Origin: Rhodococcus wratislaviensis
Lineage (GTDB): Bacteria > Actinomycetota > Actinomycetes > Mycobacteriales > Mycobacteriaceae
Assembly (NCBI RefSeq): GCF_900455735.1
Contig: NZ_UAUI01000002.1
Location: forward strand, 146,028-210,027
Direction: 5' to 3'
DNA: 64,000 bases
Shown here: positions 37,464-45,844 of the stretch, in pieces
How positions within the stretch are numbered: position 1 is the first letter of the stretch
Layout: each line of letters begins with the position of its first letter
Notes under the pieces: model-generated
Database searches by the model: none
What the model saw: only the letters and a program-made list of their open reading frames with translations
Told to the model about the DNA's origin: nothing
Translations under genes and position numbers: made by a program

Positions 37464-38342
37464 GTGGATACCCGACGCCTGCATCTTCTGCTCGAGCTCT
37501 CCCGTCTCGGCTCCATGCGTGAGGTCGCCGAGACACACCGGCTGACCACCTCGACCGTCTCCCAGCAGATCGCCGCACTCGCGAAGGAGACGGGTGCGCA
37601 ACTCGTCGAACCGACCGGCCGCCGGGTGCGGCTCACTCCGGCCGGTCGCCGGCTGGCCGACCACGCCGTCACGATCCTGGCGGCCGTCGACGCCGCCCGG
37701 CTCGACCTCGACCCCCACGCCGAGCCGGTCGGCACCCTGCGCGTCGGGGGTTTCGCGACGGGCATCCGGGTGTCGCTGCTCCCGGTCGTCGCCGAACTGG
37801 CACGCACCCACTCGCAGGTGGACGTGGTGATCAGCGAATACGAACCGGTCGAGGCGTTCGCGCTGCTCGCCGACGACGAACTCGATCTCGCCCTGACCTA
37901 CGACTACAACCTGGCACCGGCGTCCCCCGGCGCCGCGCTCGAGGCCGTCCCGTTGTGGTCGACCCCCTGGGGACTCGGCGTGCCCGCGCCCGCCGACGAC
38001 AAGCCCGCCGACGTCGCCGCCTACGCCGATTCGCCCTGGATCGTGAACTCCCGCAACACCGCCGACGAGGACGCCGTCCGCACGCTCGCCTCGCTCGCGG
38101 GTTTCACACCACACATCGCCCACCAGATCGACAGCCTCGACCTCGTCGAGGACCTCATCGCCGCCGGCTACGGCGTCGGCCTGCTGCCCGCCGACCGTCC
38201 CACCCGCACCGAAGTCACCGTCCTCCCGCTCGCCGACCCGAAGGTCGTGCTGACGGCATACGCGGTGACCCGCCGCGGGAGGTCGACGTGGCCGCCGCTG
38301 CGCCTGGTCCTCGACCGGCTGGCCGCCGTCACCGGCTTCTAG
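37464..38342 (+). CDS. LysR-family regulator (divergent from EamA exporter)
   Basis: A 292-residue regulator. The winged helix is at the extreme N-terminus (DTRRLHLLLELSRLGSMREV, TTSTVSQQIAALAKETGAQL), and the effector domain starts near residue 90 (GTLRVGGFATGIRVSLLPVV). The shape resembles ArgP/LysG-type and actinobacterial exporter regulators paired with an amino-acid exporter. GTG 37464 or GTG 37458 could start it; neither has a strong ribosome site. It overlaps the end of the convergent isomerase gene by 4 bp. Confidence 0.9.
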   Translation: MDTRRLHLLLELSRLGSMREVAETHRLTTSTVSQQIAALAKETGAQLVEPTGRRVRLTPAGRRLADHAVTILAAVDAARLDLDPHAEPVGTLRVGGFATGIRVSLLPVVAELARTHSQVDVVISEYEPVEAFALLADDELDLALTYDYNLAPASPGAALEAVPLWSTPWGLGVPAPADDKPADVAAYADSPWIVNSRNTADEDAVRTLASLAGFTPHIAHQIDSLDLVEDLIAAGYGVGLLPADRPTRTEVTVLPLADPKVVLTAYAVTRRGRSTWPPLRLVLDRLAAVTGF

Positions 38343-39340
38343 CGCGAGGCTACGGCGGAAGCCGCGTCCTTCAGGGTGCGGGCCGCGACCTGCAGTCCCT
38401 CGAGCTGTCCCAGTTCGACGTCCTCGTGTTCGATGTTGACCGCCATGTCGGGGTCGACCCGCTGCAGCGCAGCGAGGAAACGGGACCAGAAATCGACGTC
38501 GTGTCCGCGGCCGACGGCGACGAAGTCCCACGCCGAGTCCTCGGGCCACTTGTTGACCACATGCTTGCCACCGAGTCCGGTGGGGTTCTGGTCGGCCGGG
38601 ATGCGGGTGAACCGGTCGTCGAGAACACCGTAGATCTTGCAGTTCTCGTTGATCCGGGTGTCCTTCGCCGCGGCGTGGAACACGAGGTCGCCGAGCCAGT
38701 CGACCGCGGCGACCGGGTCGATGCCCTGCCAGAACAGGTGCGACGGGTCCATCTCGGCGCCCACGTTCGTCGCACCGGTCTTCTCGACCAGACGCGCGAG
38801 GGTCGGCGGGTTGAACACCAGGTTCTGCGGGTGCATCTCGATCGCGACCTTGACGCCGTTCTCCCGGGCGAGCGCGTCGATCTCCTTCCAGAACGGCACC
38901 GCGACCTGATCCCACTGGTAGTCGAGGGAGTCGAGATAGCCACTGTCCCAGGTGTTCACGTGCCATGCCGGCCACTGGCCGCCGGCGTGCGCGGCGGGCA
39001 GCCCGGACATCGTGACCACCCGGTCCACACCGAGCAGGCCGGCCACCTTGATCGCGTTGCGCAGGTCCTCGGCGTCCTCGGGGCCCACCTCGGGATCCGC
39101 GTGCAGCGGGTTGCCGTTGCAGTTCAGGCCGGCGATGGAGACACCGGTCTCGTCGAAGACCTTCAGGTACTCCTGCGGTGACACCTCACCCGAGAGGAGT
39201 TCCTTGACGGGCAGGTGCGGGGTGGGCAGGAATCCGCCCGCGTTGATCTCCGCACCCTCGAGTCCGAGGGACGCGATGGTCTCCAGCGCCTCGCGCAGGC
39301 TGCGGTCGTGCAGGACGGCGGTGTACACACCGAGTTTCAT
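38339..39340 (-). CDS. sugar phosphate isomerase/epimerase (TIM barrel)
   Basis: A 333-residue AP-endonuclease-2-type TIM-barrel isomerase. Likely metal ligands are in KVAIEMHPQNLVF (Glu, His), VGAEMDPSHLFWQGID (Asp, His) and MAVNIEHEDVEL (Glu). Such enzymes act on keto-sugars, inososes or related acids. It follows a Gfo/Idh/MocA gene by 65 bases on the same strand, forming an oxidoreductase-isomerase pair like the one at 22.9-24.8 kb but with longer proteins. The promoter region carries the CGGTCTA direct repeat shared with the LacI gene at 42055. Confidence 0.85.
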   Translation of the reverse strand: MKLGVYTAVLHDRSLREALETIASLGLEGAEINAGGFLPTPHLPVKELLSGEVSPQEYLKVFDETGVSIAGLNCNGNPLHADPEVGPEDAEDLRNAIKVAGLLGVDRVVTMSGLPAAHAGGQWPAWHVNTWDSGYLDSLDYQWDQVAVPFWKEIDALARENGVKVAIEMHPQNLVFNPPTLARLVEKTGATNVGAEMDPSHLFWQGIDPVAAVDWLGDLVFHAAAKDTRINENCKIYGVLDDRFTRIPADQNPTGLGGKHVVNKWPEDSAWDFVAVGRGHDVDFWSRFLAALQRVDPDMAVNIEHEDVELGQLEGLQVAARTLKDAASAVASR

Positions 39341-39405
39341 GAGGGATCCTTGCGTCGTGGGAAGAAGTTGCGGTTCAGAGTTTTTGCGGTTCGGGGTGGT
39401 GCGGT

Positions 39406-40584
39406 TCAGCCGATCTTGACGGCCGCTCCGTCGGCGCGGGCGGACTCCGCGACGGCGGTGACGATCTGCATGCCGCGCAGCGCGTGGGCGAAGGACGGCA
39501 ACGGGCCGAGGACGTCGATGCCGGCGATCTGGTCGAGGAAGGCACGGGCCTGGTACGCGAAGAACTCCGCCTTGCCGTGGCCGACACCGCCGGCATCCAT
39601 CGGCAGGCCACCCTGGATGTACGGGTGCTGCGGTCCGATGATCACCCGACGCTGACCGTTCACGGTGCGGTCGAGGCCCTCGCTGGACACCGAGAATTCG
39701 GCGGCGCGAGCCAGGTCGAACGCCGCGGAGCCGGACGTCCCGAACAGCTCGAAACCGAGCCCGTCCGGAAGCTGGTGCGCGACACGGGAAGCGGAGAACG
39801 TGCCGACCGCGCCGTTCTCGAAGCGCGCCGTGAACGTCGCGAGGTCCTCGTTCTCGACGGGTGCCATCTCACCGGTGGTCTCGGCCTTGGTATGGCCGTA
39901 GGTGACCCCGGCGGGCACCGGACGCTCCGTGATCACCGTGGCGAAGGTCGCGCCGCTGATCTCGACGATCGGACCGCACACGAATTCGGCCATGTCGAGC
40001 AGGTGACTGCCGACGTCCGCCAGCGCACCGGTTCCGGGACCCCCGCGGTACCGCCAGGTGATCGGCGAGGCCGGGTCCAGGCCGTAGTCGCACCAGTAGT
40101 GCCCGTTGAAGTGAATGATGTCGCCGAGACGGCCCGTCGCGAGTTCGTCCCGGATCGCCTGGATGGCCGGCGACCGGCGGTAGGTGTACCCGACAGTCGC
40201 GATCGTGTCGGCGTCCGCGGCGGCGGCGACCATGGCCTCGGCGTCCGCGATGGACCCGGCCAGGGGCTTCTCGCACAGCACGTGCTTCCCGGCAGCGAGG
40301 AGGCCTTCGACGATCTCCCGGTGCAACTGGTTGGCGACGACGACGCTCACGGCGTCGATGTCCGGCGATTCGGCAATGGCCTGCCAGCTGTACTCGGCCC
40401 GCTCGTACCCGTACCGCTTCGCGGTGTCGTCGGCGACGGCCTGGTTGGTGTCGGCGATCGCGACCAGACGCACGTCGGGGCGGTCGGTTCCGAACAGCGT
40501 CGACGCCATGCGATATCCGGCGGCGTGTGCTCGTCCGGCCATGCCGCCGCCGATGACGGCGACACCGATCGAGTTGGAAGTCAT
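39406..40584 (-). CDS. Gfo/Idh/MocA-family dehydrogenase
   Basis: A 392-residue NAD(P)-dependent oxidoreductase. The Rossmann motif is VAVIGGGMAGRAHAAGY at the N-terminus, the catalytic lysine motif HVLCEKPLAGS near residue 103, and the substrate-site segment GALADVGSHLLDMAEFVCG near 185. ATG 40584 is preferred because GAAAGG lies about nine bases upstream; the open frame extends 23 codons further without support. Together with the downstream isomerase it probably oxidises and rearranges a sugar or cyclitol. LacI control is inferred from the shared motif. Confidence 0.87.
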   Translation of the reverse strand: MTSNSIGVAVIGGGMAGRAHAAGYRMASTLFGTDRPDVRLVAIADTNQAVADDTAKRYGYERAEYSWQAIAESPDIDAVSVVVANQLHREIVEGLLAAGKHVLCEKPLAGSIADAEAMVAAAADADTIATVGYTYRRSPAIQAIRDELATGRLGDIIHFNGHYWCDYGLDPASPITWRYRGGPGTGALADVGSHLLDMAEFVCGPIVEISGATFATVITERPVPAGVTYGHTKAETTGEMAPVENEDLATFTARFENGAVGTFSASRVAHQLPDGLGFELFGTSGSAAFDLARAAEFSVSSEGLDRTVNGQRRVIIGPQHPYIQGGLPMDAGGVGHGKAEFFAYQARAFLDQIAGIDVLGPLPSFAHALRGMQIVTAVAESARADGAAVKIG

Positions 40585-40680
40585 GAGTGGAAGCCTTTCG
40601 GTGTGATGTTGACCCGGCGGGAGTGCACGTCGGCTACCCGCAGACACCCGCACGAGAGTGAAGACGCCCTCCGGCTAGTT

Positions 40681-40705
40681 CGGTCTATTTAACCGGTCTA
40701 GTACG
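40681..40705. promoter_or_regulatory. CGGTCTA direct-repeat site upstream of the oxidoreductase operon
   Basis: CGGTCTA occurs at 40681 and at 40694, a 13-base period, followed by GTACG. The same CGGTCTA-N6-CGGTCTA arrangement is found on the minus strand at 43192-43173 in front of the LacI gene. It lies about 100 bases before the oxidoreductase start. Confidence 0.55.
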
Positions 40706-40800
40706 ACTACTATGAGCTGAGTCACGACGCCCTGTCAAGCCCCGGCCCGGCGGGCCTGCAAACGGGCCGCACCCCTTGACGAACGCCCTCTCCCTGCGCA

Positions 40801-40837
40801 CACTGAATACACTTTCACTGAGGATGGATTCAGTGAA
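40801..40837. promoter_or_regulatory. nested inverted repeats before the flavin monooxygenase gene
   Basis: CACTGAAT (40801-40808) pairs with ATTCAGTG (40828-40835), and TTCACTGA (40814-40821) pairs with TCAGTGAA (40830-40837). The repeated TTCACTGA/CACTGAAT units end 20 bases before the start codon, a position suited to a repressor site. The regulator is unknown. Confidence 0.5.
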
Positions 40838-40856
40838 TGACAGTTCAGGAGGACGC

Positions 40857-42041
40857 ATGGAGGTCATCGTTGCAGGAAGAGGTGTGTCCGGGGCCGCGAC
40901 TGCAATCGCATTGCGCCGCATCGGTTCCGACGTCGCCGTCTACGAAACACACCCCGACCCGGCAGGACAGGTGGGCTCATTTCTGAGTCTGGCATCCAAC
41001 GGTCTGCGGGGGCTGAAGACCCTCGGCTGCCTGGACCAAGTCCAGGAGGCCGGTTTCGCGGTGCCCACTCAGCGGATGTGGTCCGGTACGGGCAGGCTGC
41101 TGGCAGAAGTTCCGCGTGGACGGCTGTCGGGGGATCCGCTGCACAGTACGACCCTGATGCGCGGTTCCCTGGTCGAGGTGCTGCGTGAATGCGCCGAGCA
41201 GGCCGGTGTACGGATCGTCACCGGCCGCCGGCTGGCAGGCGCCGAGCCCGCGGGCGACGGTATCCGCGCGCAGTTCGCCGACGGTTCCAGCGCACGCGCC
41301 GATCTGTTGATCGGCGCCGACGGTCTCTGGTCAGCTACCCGCTCGGTCCTCGATCCCGGCGCGCCCCGACCCGCATACGGCGGGCTCTACAGCGTCTCGG
41401 GCATCGCCGCCGGCGTCCCGGCCGAGACCGGCACGTTCAACATGGTCTTCGCGCGCAGCGGCGCCTTTCTCCACATCCCGGCGCCGGACGGAACCGTGTG
41501 GTGGTCCGCGCAGGTTGCCGATCCCCGGCCTCCGAAACTGACAGATGTCGGCGAGGACCGGTGGCTCGATCGACTCGCCGAGCTGTACCGGTTCGAGCCG
41601 CGGCCGCTCGAGATCATCAGGGCGACCACGCAATTGCACCGTCCGACGCTCATGCACACACTGGCCGAAGTCCCGGTCCGGCATGACGAACGCATCGTCC
41701 TCGTCGGCGACGCCGCCCACCCGGTCGGCGCGGGGCAAGGCGCCTCCATGGCCATCGAAGATGCCGTGGTCCTGGCTCGGGCACTCGCAAAGGCCGACTC
41801 GACCGGAGAAGGTCTCGCCGAGTACGACCGGCTCCGCCGCGCCCGGATCGGGAAGATGGCCGAGGCGGCCCGCATCAACCGCGACGCCAAGACCCGCGGC
41901 CCGCTCGCTCGCCGGCTCCGCGACCTCGTCATGCCGATCGCCTTCGGGCACTTCTACGAAAAGGCCACCACCTGGCTCTACACCCACGATCTGGGCACGC
42001 TGCCCGCGCCGGCCGAGCAACCCCGGCCCGCCGAACGCTGA
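40857..42041 (+). CDS. FAD-dependent monooxygenase (PHBH-like, group A)
   Basis: A 394-residue flavoprotein. It has the ADP-binding motif VAGRGVSGAATAIALRRIG at the N-terminus, the DG motif in LLIGADGLWSATRS near residue 145, and the FAD ribityl motif VLVGDAAHPVGAGQGASMAI near 285, all typical of single-component aromatic hydroxylases using NAD(P)H and O2. AGGAGG five bases upstream fixes ATG 40857. It is a single gene between the oxidoreductase promoter and the convergent LacI gene, with its own inverted-repeat promoter. The substrate is unknown. Confidence 0.87.
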   Translation: MEVIVAGRGVSGAATAIALRRIGSDVAVYETHPDPAGQVGSFLSLASNGLRGLKTLGCLDQVQEAGFAVPTQRMWSGTGRLLAEVPRGRLSGDPLHSTTLMRGSLVEVLRECAEQAGVRIVTGRRLAGAEPAGDGIRAQFADGSSARADLLIGADGLWSATRSVLDPGAPRPAYGGLYSVSGIAAGVPAETGTFNMVFARSGAFLHIPAPDGTVWWSAQVADPRPPKLTDVGEDRWLDRLAELYRFEPRPLEIIRATTQLHRPTLMHTLAEVPVRHDERIVLVGDAAHPVGAGQGASMAIEDAVVLARALAKADSTGEGLAEYDRLRRARIGKMAEAARINRDAKTRGPLARRLRDLVMPIAFGHFYEKATTWLYTHDLGTLPAPAEQPRPAER

Positions 42042-42054
42042 CGGCCGCCGCAGG

Positions 42055-43122
42055 TCAGGACACGCCCGACTGGGATCCTTCCACCGGTGCCGGCGCGGGT
42101 CCGGTGGTACGACGCGCGACGAGCCGCGGCCGGAGGACGGTCGCCACCGATTCGGTCCTCCCCCGGTCCAGCCGTTGGATGACCGCGTCGACCGCGGTGG
42201 CGGCCTGCTCCCGCGGTTGCTGATTGACCGATGTCAGATCGATGTGCGCGAGCTGGGCGAGCACGCTGTCGTCGTATCCGGAGACCGAGACGTCTTCGGG
42301 AATCCGCACACCCCGGCTCCGCAGTTCGCCGATCAGCCCGATGGCACTCCGGTCGTTGGCCGCGATCACCGCGGTGGGAAGCTGCGACCGCCCGAGCAGA
42401 GTCTCCGCGGCCACGGTTCCGGCGCTGTCGGTGAAGTCGCCCTCGACGACGTCGATCTCGAGTCCGTGACGACGCATTGCCCGGGTGTATCCCGACCTCC
42501 GGTCGGCCGCAATCGTGCCCGGACCACCGCTGAGGTGCGTGATCCGGCGATGCCCCAGGTCCACGAGATGGTCGACGACGGTGCCGATACCCTTGCCGTC
42601 CGCGGTCCGCACGACGTCGACCGCACCGTCTCCGACGCGCCGACCGACCACGACGACCGGTACCCGCTCCCCGAGCGTGTCGAGAACGTCGGTGCTCAGT
42701 TCGGTGCCGAGCAGGATCAGGGCCTCGCAGCGGAAATCGAGCAGTGTTTCGACGACTTTCGGTTCGGCGTGCGTGGGAGTCAGCGCACCGAGCACCACCT
42801 CGTACCCGTGATCGTCGGCCGCGGCCACGATGTACTCGACCATCTCGGCGTGGAAGCTGTTGCGGATATCCGCCATCACACCCACGAGGTGGGTCCGCCG
42901 GAGCGACATCAGTGCGGCCGTACGGTTCGGTCGGTACCCGAGCTCGTCCGCGACGTCGAGAACCCGTTTCCGCGTCTCGGCACTCGGTCCGGGAACGCGC
43001 CGAAACACCATGGAGACCAATGCCTTCGACACGCCCACGCGGTCGGCGATGTCCTGCATGGTGACGGCCTGCCGGGGCATCGGAACGGAGCCGCCGCTCC
43101 GGGCGTCGTCGTCGCTTCGCAT
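42055..43122 (-). CDS. LacI-family repressor
   Basis: A 355-residue repressor. The helix-turn-helix and hinge are VTMQDIADRVGVSKALVSMV and ETRKRVLDVADELGYRPNR; the sensor domain includes GHRRITHLSGG and VIAANDRSAIGLIGELR. ATG 43122, with AAAGG eight bases before it, is preferred to the upstream ATG 43173 that lies inside the operator. It is related in sequence to the LacI at 24936. It probably regulates itself and, through the shared CGGTCTA repeats, the isomerase operon at 38339-40584. Confidence 0.88.
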   Translation of the reverse strand: MRSDDDARSGGSVPMPRQAVTMQDIADRVGVSKALVSMVFRRVPGPSAETRKRVLDVADELGYRPNRTAALMSLRRTHLVGVMADIRNSFHAEMVEYIVAAADDHGYEVVLGALTPTHAEPKVVETLLDFRCEALILLGTELSTDVLDTLGERVPVVVVGRRVGDGAVDVVRTADGKGIGTVVDHLVDLGHRRITHLSGGPGTIAADRRSGYTRAMRRHGLEIDVVEGDFTDSAGTVAAETLLGRSQLPTAVIAANDRSAIGLIGELRSRGVRIPEDVSVSGYDDSVLAQLAHIDLTSVNQQPREQAATAVDAVIQRLDRGRTESVATVLRPRLVARRTTGPAPAPVEGSQSGVS

Positions 43123-43172
43123 GTGCAGACCCTTTCGCTCGCCGAGCCGAGGCACACTCAGAGTATCCGACA

Positions 43173-43192
43173 TAGACCGAAGTACTAGACCG
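43173..43192. promoter_or_regulatory. CGGTCTA direct-repeat site upstream of the LacI gene
   Basis: TAGACCG occurs at 43173 and at 43186 on the plus strand (CGGTCTA-N6-CGGTCTA on the minus strand), 50-70 bases before the LacI start. It matches the site at 40681 in sequence and spacing, and the shared part extends to CCGGTCTAGTAC. Confidence 0.6.
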
Positions 43193-43198
43193 GGCTAC

Positions 43199-44584
43199 CT
43201 ACCCGAACAGTCCGGGCGCCACGACGAGAATCAGCCAGCAGAGCGCGGGCGCAACCGCGACGACCACGGCGGCGTTGAGGAGGAGCTGGCGGTAGAACGC
43301 CCGTCGTTCGATGTTCTGGGCACTGGCCAGCACGAGCGCTCCGTTCGTCGAGAACGGTGACACGTCGACGACGGTGGCGGAGATGGCCAGTGCAGCCACG
43401 ACCCCGACGACCGGGAGTGCACCGGTTTCCAGGAGGGGAAGTGCGAGCGGAATGACCGCCGTCAGCAACGCCGTCGACGAGGCGAAGGCCGACGTCACGC
43501 CGATGATGTAGCAGAGCACGAGCGCCACCAGCAGCGGTGCACCGACCTTGATCGCCATCTGCGCGAGGTGGTCGATCGTGCCCAGCTCCTGCAGGAGGGA
43601 GATGTAGGTGACCATGCCCGCGACGAGAAGCACCGTCGACCAGCTGATGCCCGCGATCGCCTCGTTCTGCTTCGAGAGGTCGGTGAACGCCAGGATCGCA
43701 CCGGCGGCGATGGCGACGAAGCTGATGGGCAGGTGCAGCACGAGCACCAGCACGAGTACCGCGGCGATGAGGACGAGTGTCAGCTTCTGCACCCTGGTGA
43801 CGGGTTCGATCGCGGGCGCGATGTCCGTCGACGGGCGGTGCACGCGGGTCAGTACCTGGGTGCCCGCCGCGGAACCGCCCGTGGACGGCGTCCACGGCCC
43901 GTCGCCGCGCGTACCGCTCGCGCCGCCATCGCCTCCGTCGCCGGTCGTCGCGCCCATGGCCGAGTAGTCGAGGTCGCGTACCCGGGCGAGGACCGCATAA
44001 CCGGCGATGGTGAACACGGAGAGCAGCGTGTTGATCCCGTAGCTGGCGAAGAACAACGTCCAGGGCGCGATCGTGAGGCCGTTGGATTCGACGATGTCAC
44101 GGACGAGGACACCGGAAACCGAGATCGGCGAGAACGCACCGGCGTGCGCCCCGTTGATGGTCATGATGCCCATCACGAGGGGACTCATTCGCGTGCGGGC
44201 AGCGAAGGCCATCGCGGCCGGCGCGATCAGGGCGACGGCGGCCGGACTGAACGTGCCGAGTGCGGTCAGCACCGACGCCGAGAAGAAGAAGACCCACGGA
44301 ACGACGGTCACACGGCCGCGGACGGCCCGGATACAGGCGTTGACCAGAAGATCGATGGTTCCGTTCCGCTTCGCCATTCCGAAGAAGTACGTGACACCGA
44401 TGATGGTGAGGACGATCGAGCTGGGGAACTCGGCCAGAATCTCCTTGTCGTCGTAACCGAGCGCGAACGCCCCCACGACGAAGGCCCCGATGAAGCCCAG
44501 AATGCCGATGTTGATCGGAAAGATGGTTGCTGTCACGAACATCGCGACCAGCGCGATGAGTGGCAGAATCTCGATGGACGTCAT
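43199..44584 (-). CDS. MatC-like dicarboxylate carrier
   Basis: A 461-residue membrane protein with about 12 helices and a long Gly/Ser/Thr-rich cytoplasmic loop near residues 215-255. The N-terminal half (MTSIEILPLIALVAMFVTAT, INGAHAGAFSPISVSGVLVR) matches the MatC N-domain, found in malonate-type dicarboxylate carriers, and the C-terminal half repeats the fold (TVVDVSPFSTNGALVLA). It lies 39 bases after the PrpF-family gene, in one operon with a divergent LysR regulator. A di- or tricarboxylate such as an aconitate-like acid is a plausible substrate. Confidence 0.83.
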   Translation of the reverse strand: MTSIEILPLIALVAMFVTATIFPINIGILGFIGAFVVGAFALGYDDKEILAEFPSSIVLTIIGVTYFFGMAKRNGTIDLLVNACIRAVRGRVTVVPWVFFFSASVLTALGTFSPAAVALIAPAAMAFAARTRMSPLVMGIMTINGAHAGAFSPISVSGVLVRDIVESNGLTIAPWTLFFASYGINTLLSVFTIAGYAVLARVRDLDYSAMGATTGDGGDGGASGTRGDGPWTPSTGGSAAGTQVLTRVHRPSTDIAPAIEPVTRVQKLTLVLIAAVLVLVLVLHLPISFVAIAAGAILAFTDLSKQNEAIAGISWSTVLLVAGMVTYISLLQELGTIDHLAQMAIKVGAPLLVALVLCYIIGVTSAFASSTALLTAVIPLALPLLETGALPVVGVVAALAISATVVDVSPFSTNGALVLASAQNIERRAFYRQLLLNAAVVVAVAPALCWLILVVAPGLFG

Positions 44585-44623
44585 AGTCGTTCTTTCGGTT
44601 CGCTGTGTGCGTGCTGGTCGAAG

Positions 44624-45733
44624 TCAGGCGGAAAGCCGGTCGCGGGAGTACAGAGTGGATTCGGCGATGCGTCGTGCGGCTCGCTGCAGGAGCACCCGTT
44701 CGTGCCCGCCGTCCCTCTCGACGGTGCATCGCACTCGCCCACCGAGGGTGCCGATCGTGACGGCGAAGTTCGCCGGGGCCGCTGCGCCTGCGAAGCCGAC
44801 GGTCGAGTCACCCGAACGCGCCGCGAGGGCGACGGCCACCGCGCTGGTGAGACCGATCGTGGGATGCGGGGCGTTCATCGACAACATGCGGACGGAGATG
44901 TCGTAGTCGGCAGCGTCGACGTCTTCGCCGAGTGTCGTGCGATAGGGCACGGCCGGTCCGACGAGACCCACCTTCGGGATGGCGTCCGGTGCGGTCTCGA
45001 TCGACGTTGCCAAACCCATCGCGACGGCGGCGCGCGCCCTGATGTGGCGCAGCATCGGAACGTACTGCTGCAGTTGTTCTTCCGTCGCCGCGGCGGAGAC
45101 TCCCAGCGAATCGGCGCGTACCAGGGCGACGGGGGCGCCGGCGTCGGCCATCGAGATGTCGACACGGATACCGTCCACCACGATGCTGTCCCGGCGCTTC
45201 CCCGTCGGCCACAGGCTGCCCGTGGTGCTGCCCGCAGGGTCGACGAAGGCCAGATCGACGGCCGTCCCGGTCCCCCGGACTCCCGGAACGCTGACGCTGT
45301 CGAAGCGGGCCGGGGACGACGCCGACGGTGTGGCAACCCGCGCGTGGATGACGGCGTTCGTGTTGAGATTGCGCATCCGCACCTCGGTGTGCGACTCCCC
45401 ACGGGAGAGTCCGAGCTTGTCGACGGCCCAGAGCGCGACCGCGGTGGCGCAGTTCCCGCAGTTGCTGCCCCATTCCACCCGGTGGGCGCCGATCGCCACC
45501 TGCGCGAACAGGAAATCGACGTCGACGTCGGGGTCCGCGCTCGGCATCACGACGGCAGCCTTGGACGTGACGGAGGTGCCGCCGCCCACCCCGTCGAGCT
45601 GGCGAGGATCTTCGGCGCCGAACAGTTCGATGAGCAGGTCCTCGAGACGAACCCGGTCATCGGGAACGTCTCGGTGATCGAACAACCAACACTTGCTGGT
45701 TCCGCCTCGCATGAGAGTTGCTGGTGTTTGCAC
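44624..45733 (-). CDS. PrpF/4-oxalomesaconate tautomerase family isomerase
   Basis: A 369-residue protein of the PrpF branch of the diaminopimelate-epimerase fold. The N-terminus TPATLMRGGTSKCWLFD, the segment GVGGGTSVTSKAAVV and the catalytic-cysteine region VEWGSNCGNCATAVALWAV near residue 90 are family signatures. Members move double bonds in unsaturated tricarboxylates (2-methylaconitate in the methylcitrate cycle, 4-oxalomesaconate in gallate breakdown). No prpC/prpB or gallate dioxygenase genes are nearby, so the exact acid is unknown. AAGGA seven bases before the GTG supports the start. Paired with a MatC carrier. Confidence 0.87.
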   Translation of the reverse strand: MQTPATLMRGGTSKCWLFDHRDVPDDRVRLEDLLIELFGAEDPRQLDGVGGGTSVTSKAAVVMPSADPDVDVDFLFAQVAIGAHRVEWGSNCGNCATAVALWAVDKLGLSRGESHTEVRMRNLNTNAVIHARVATPSASSPARFDSVSVPGVRGTGTAVDLAFVDPAGSTTGSLWPTGKRRDSIVVDGIRVDISMADAGAPVALVRADSLGVSAAATEEQLQQYVPMLRHIRARAAVAMGLATSIETAPDAIPKVGLVGPAVPYRTTLGEDVDAADYDISVRMLSMNAPHPTIGLTSAVAVALAARSGDSTVGFAGAAAPANFAVTIGTLGGRVRCTVERDGGHERVLLQRAARRIAESTLYSRDRLSA

Positions 45734-45844
45734 GGTACATCCTTCTGTTGGTCGTGGCCCACATCACGTTATGGACGACCTGCGTTCAGAACAATGTCGT
45801 TTTGCTACCATCTCGTTTAGCGCAACTGAACGCTGGGAGATGGC

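Noticed and set aside
43568..45820. A 750-codon open frame on the plus strand
   Set aside because: It is the complement of the MatC- and PrpF-family genes, with a histidine- and arginine-heavy product and no ribosome site.
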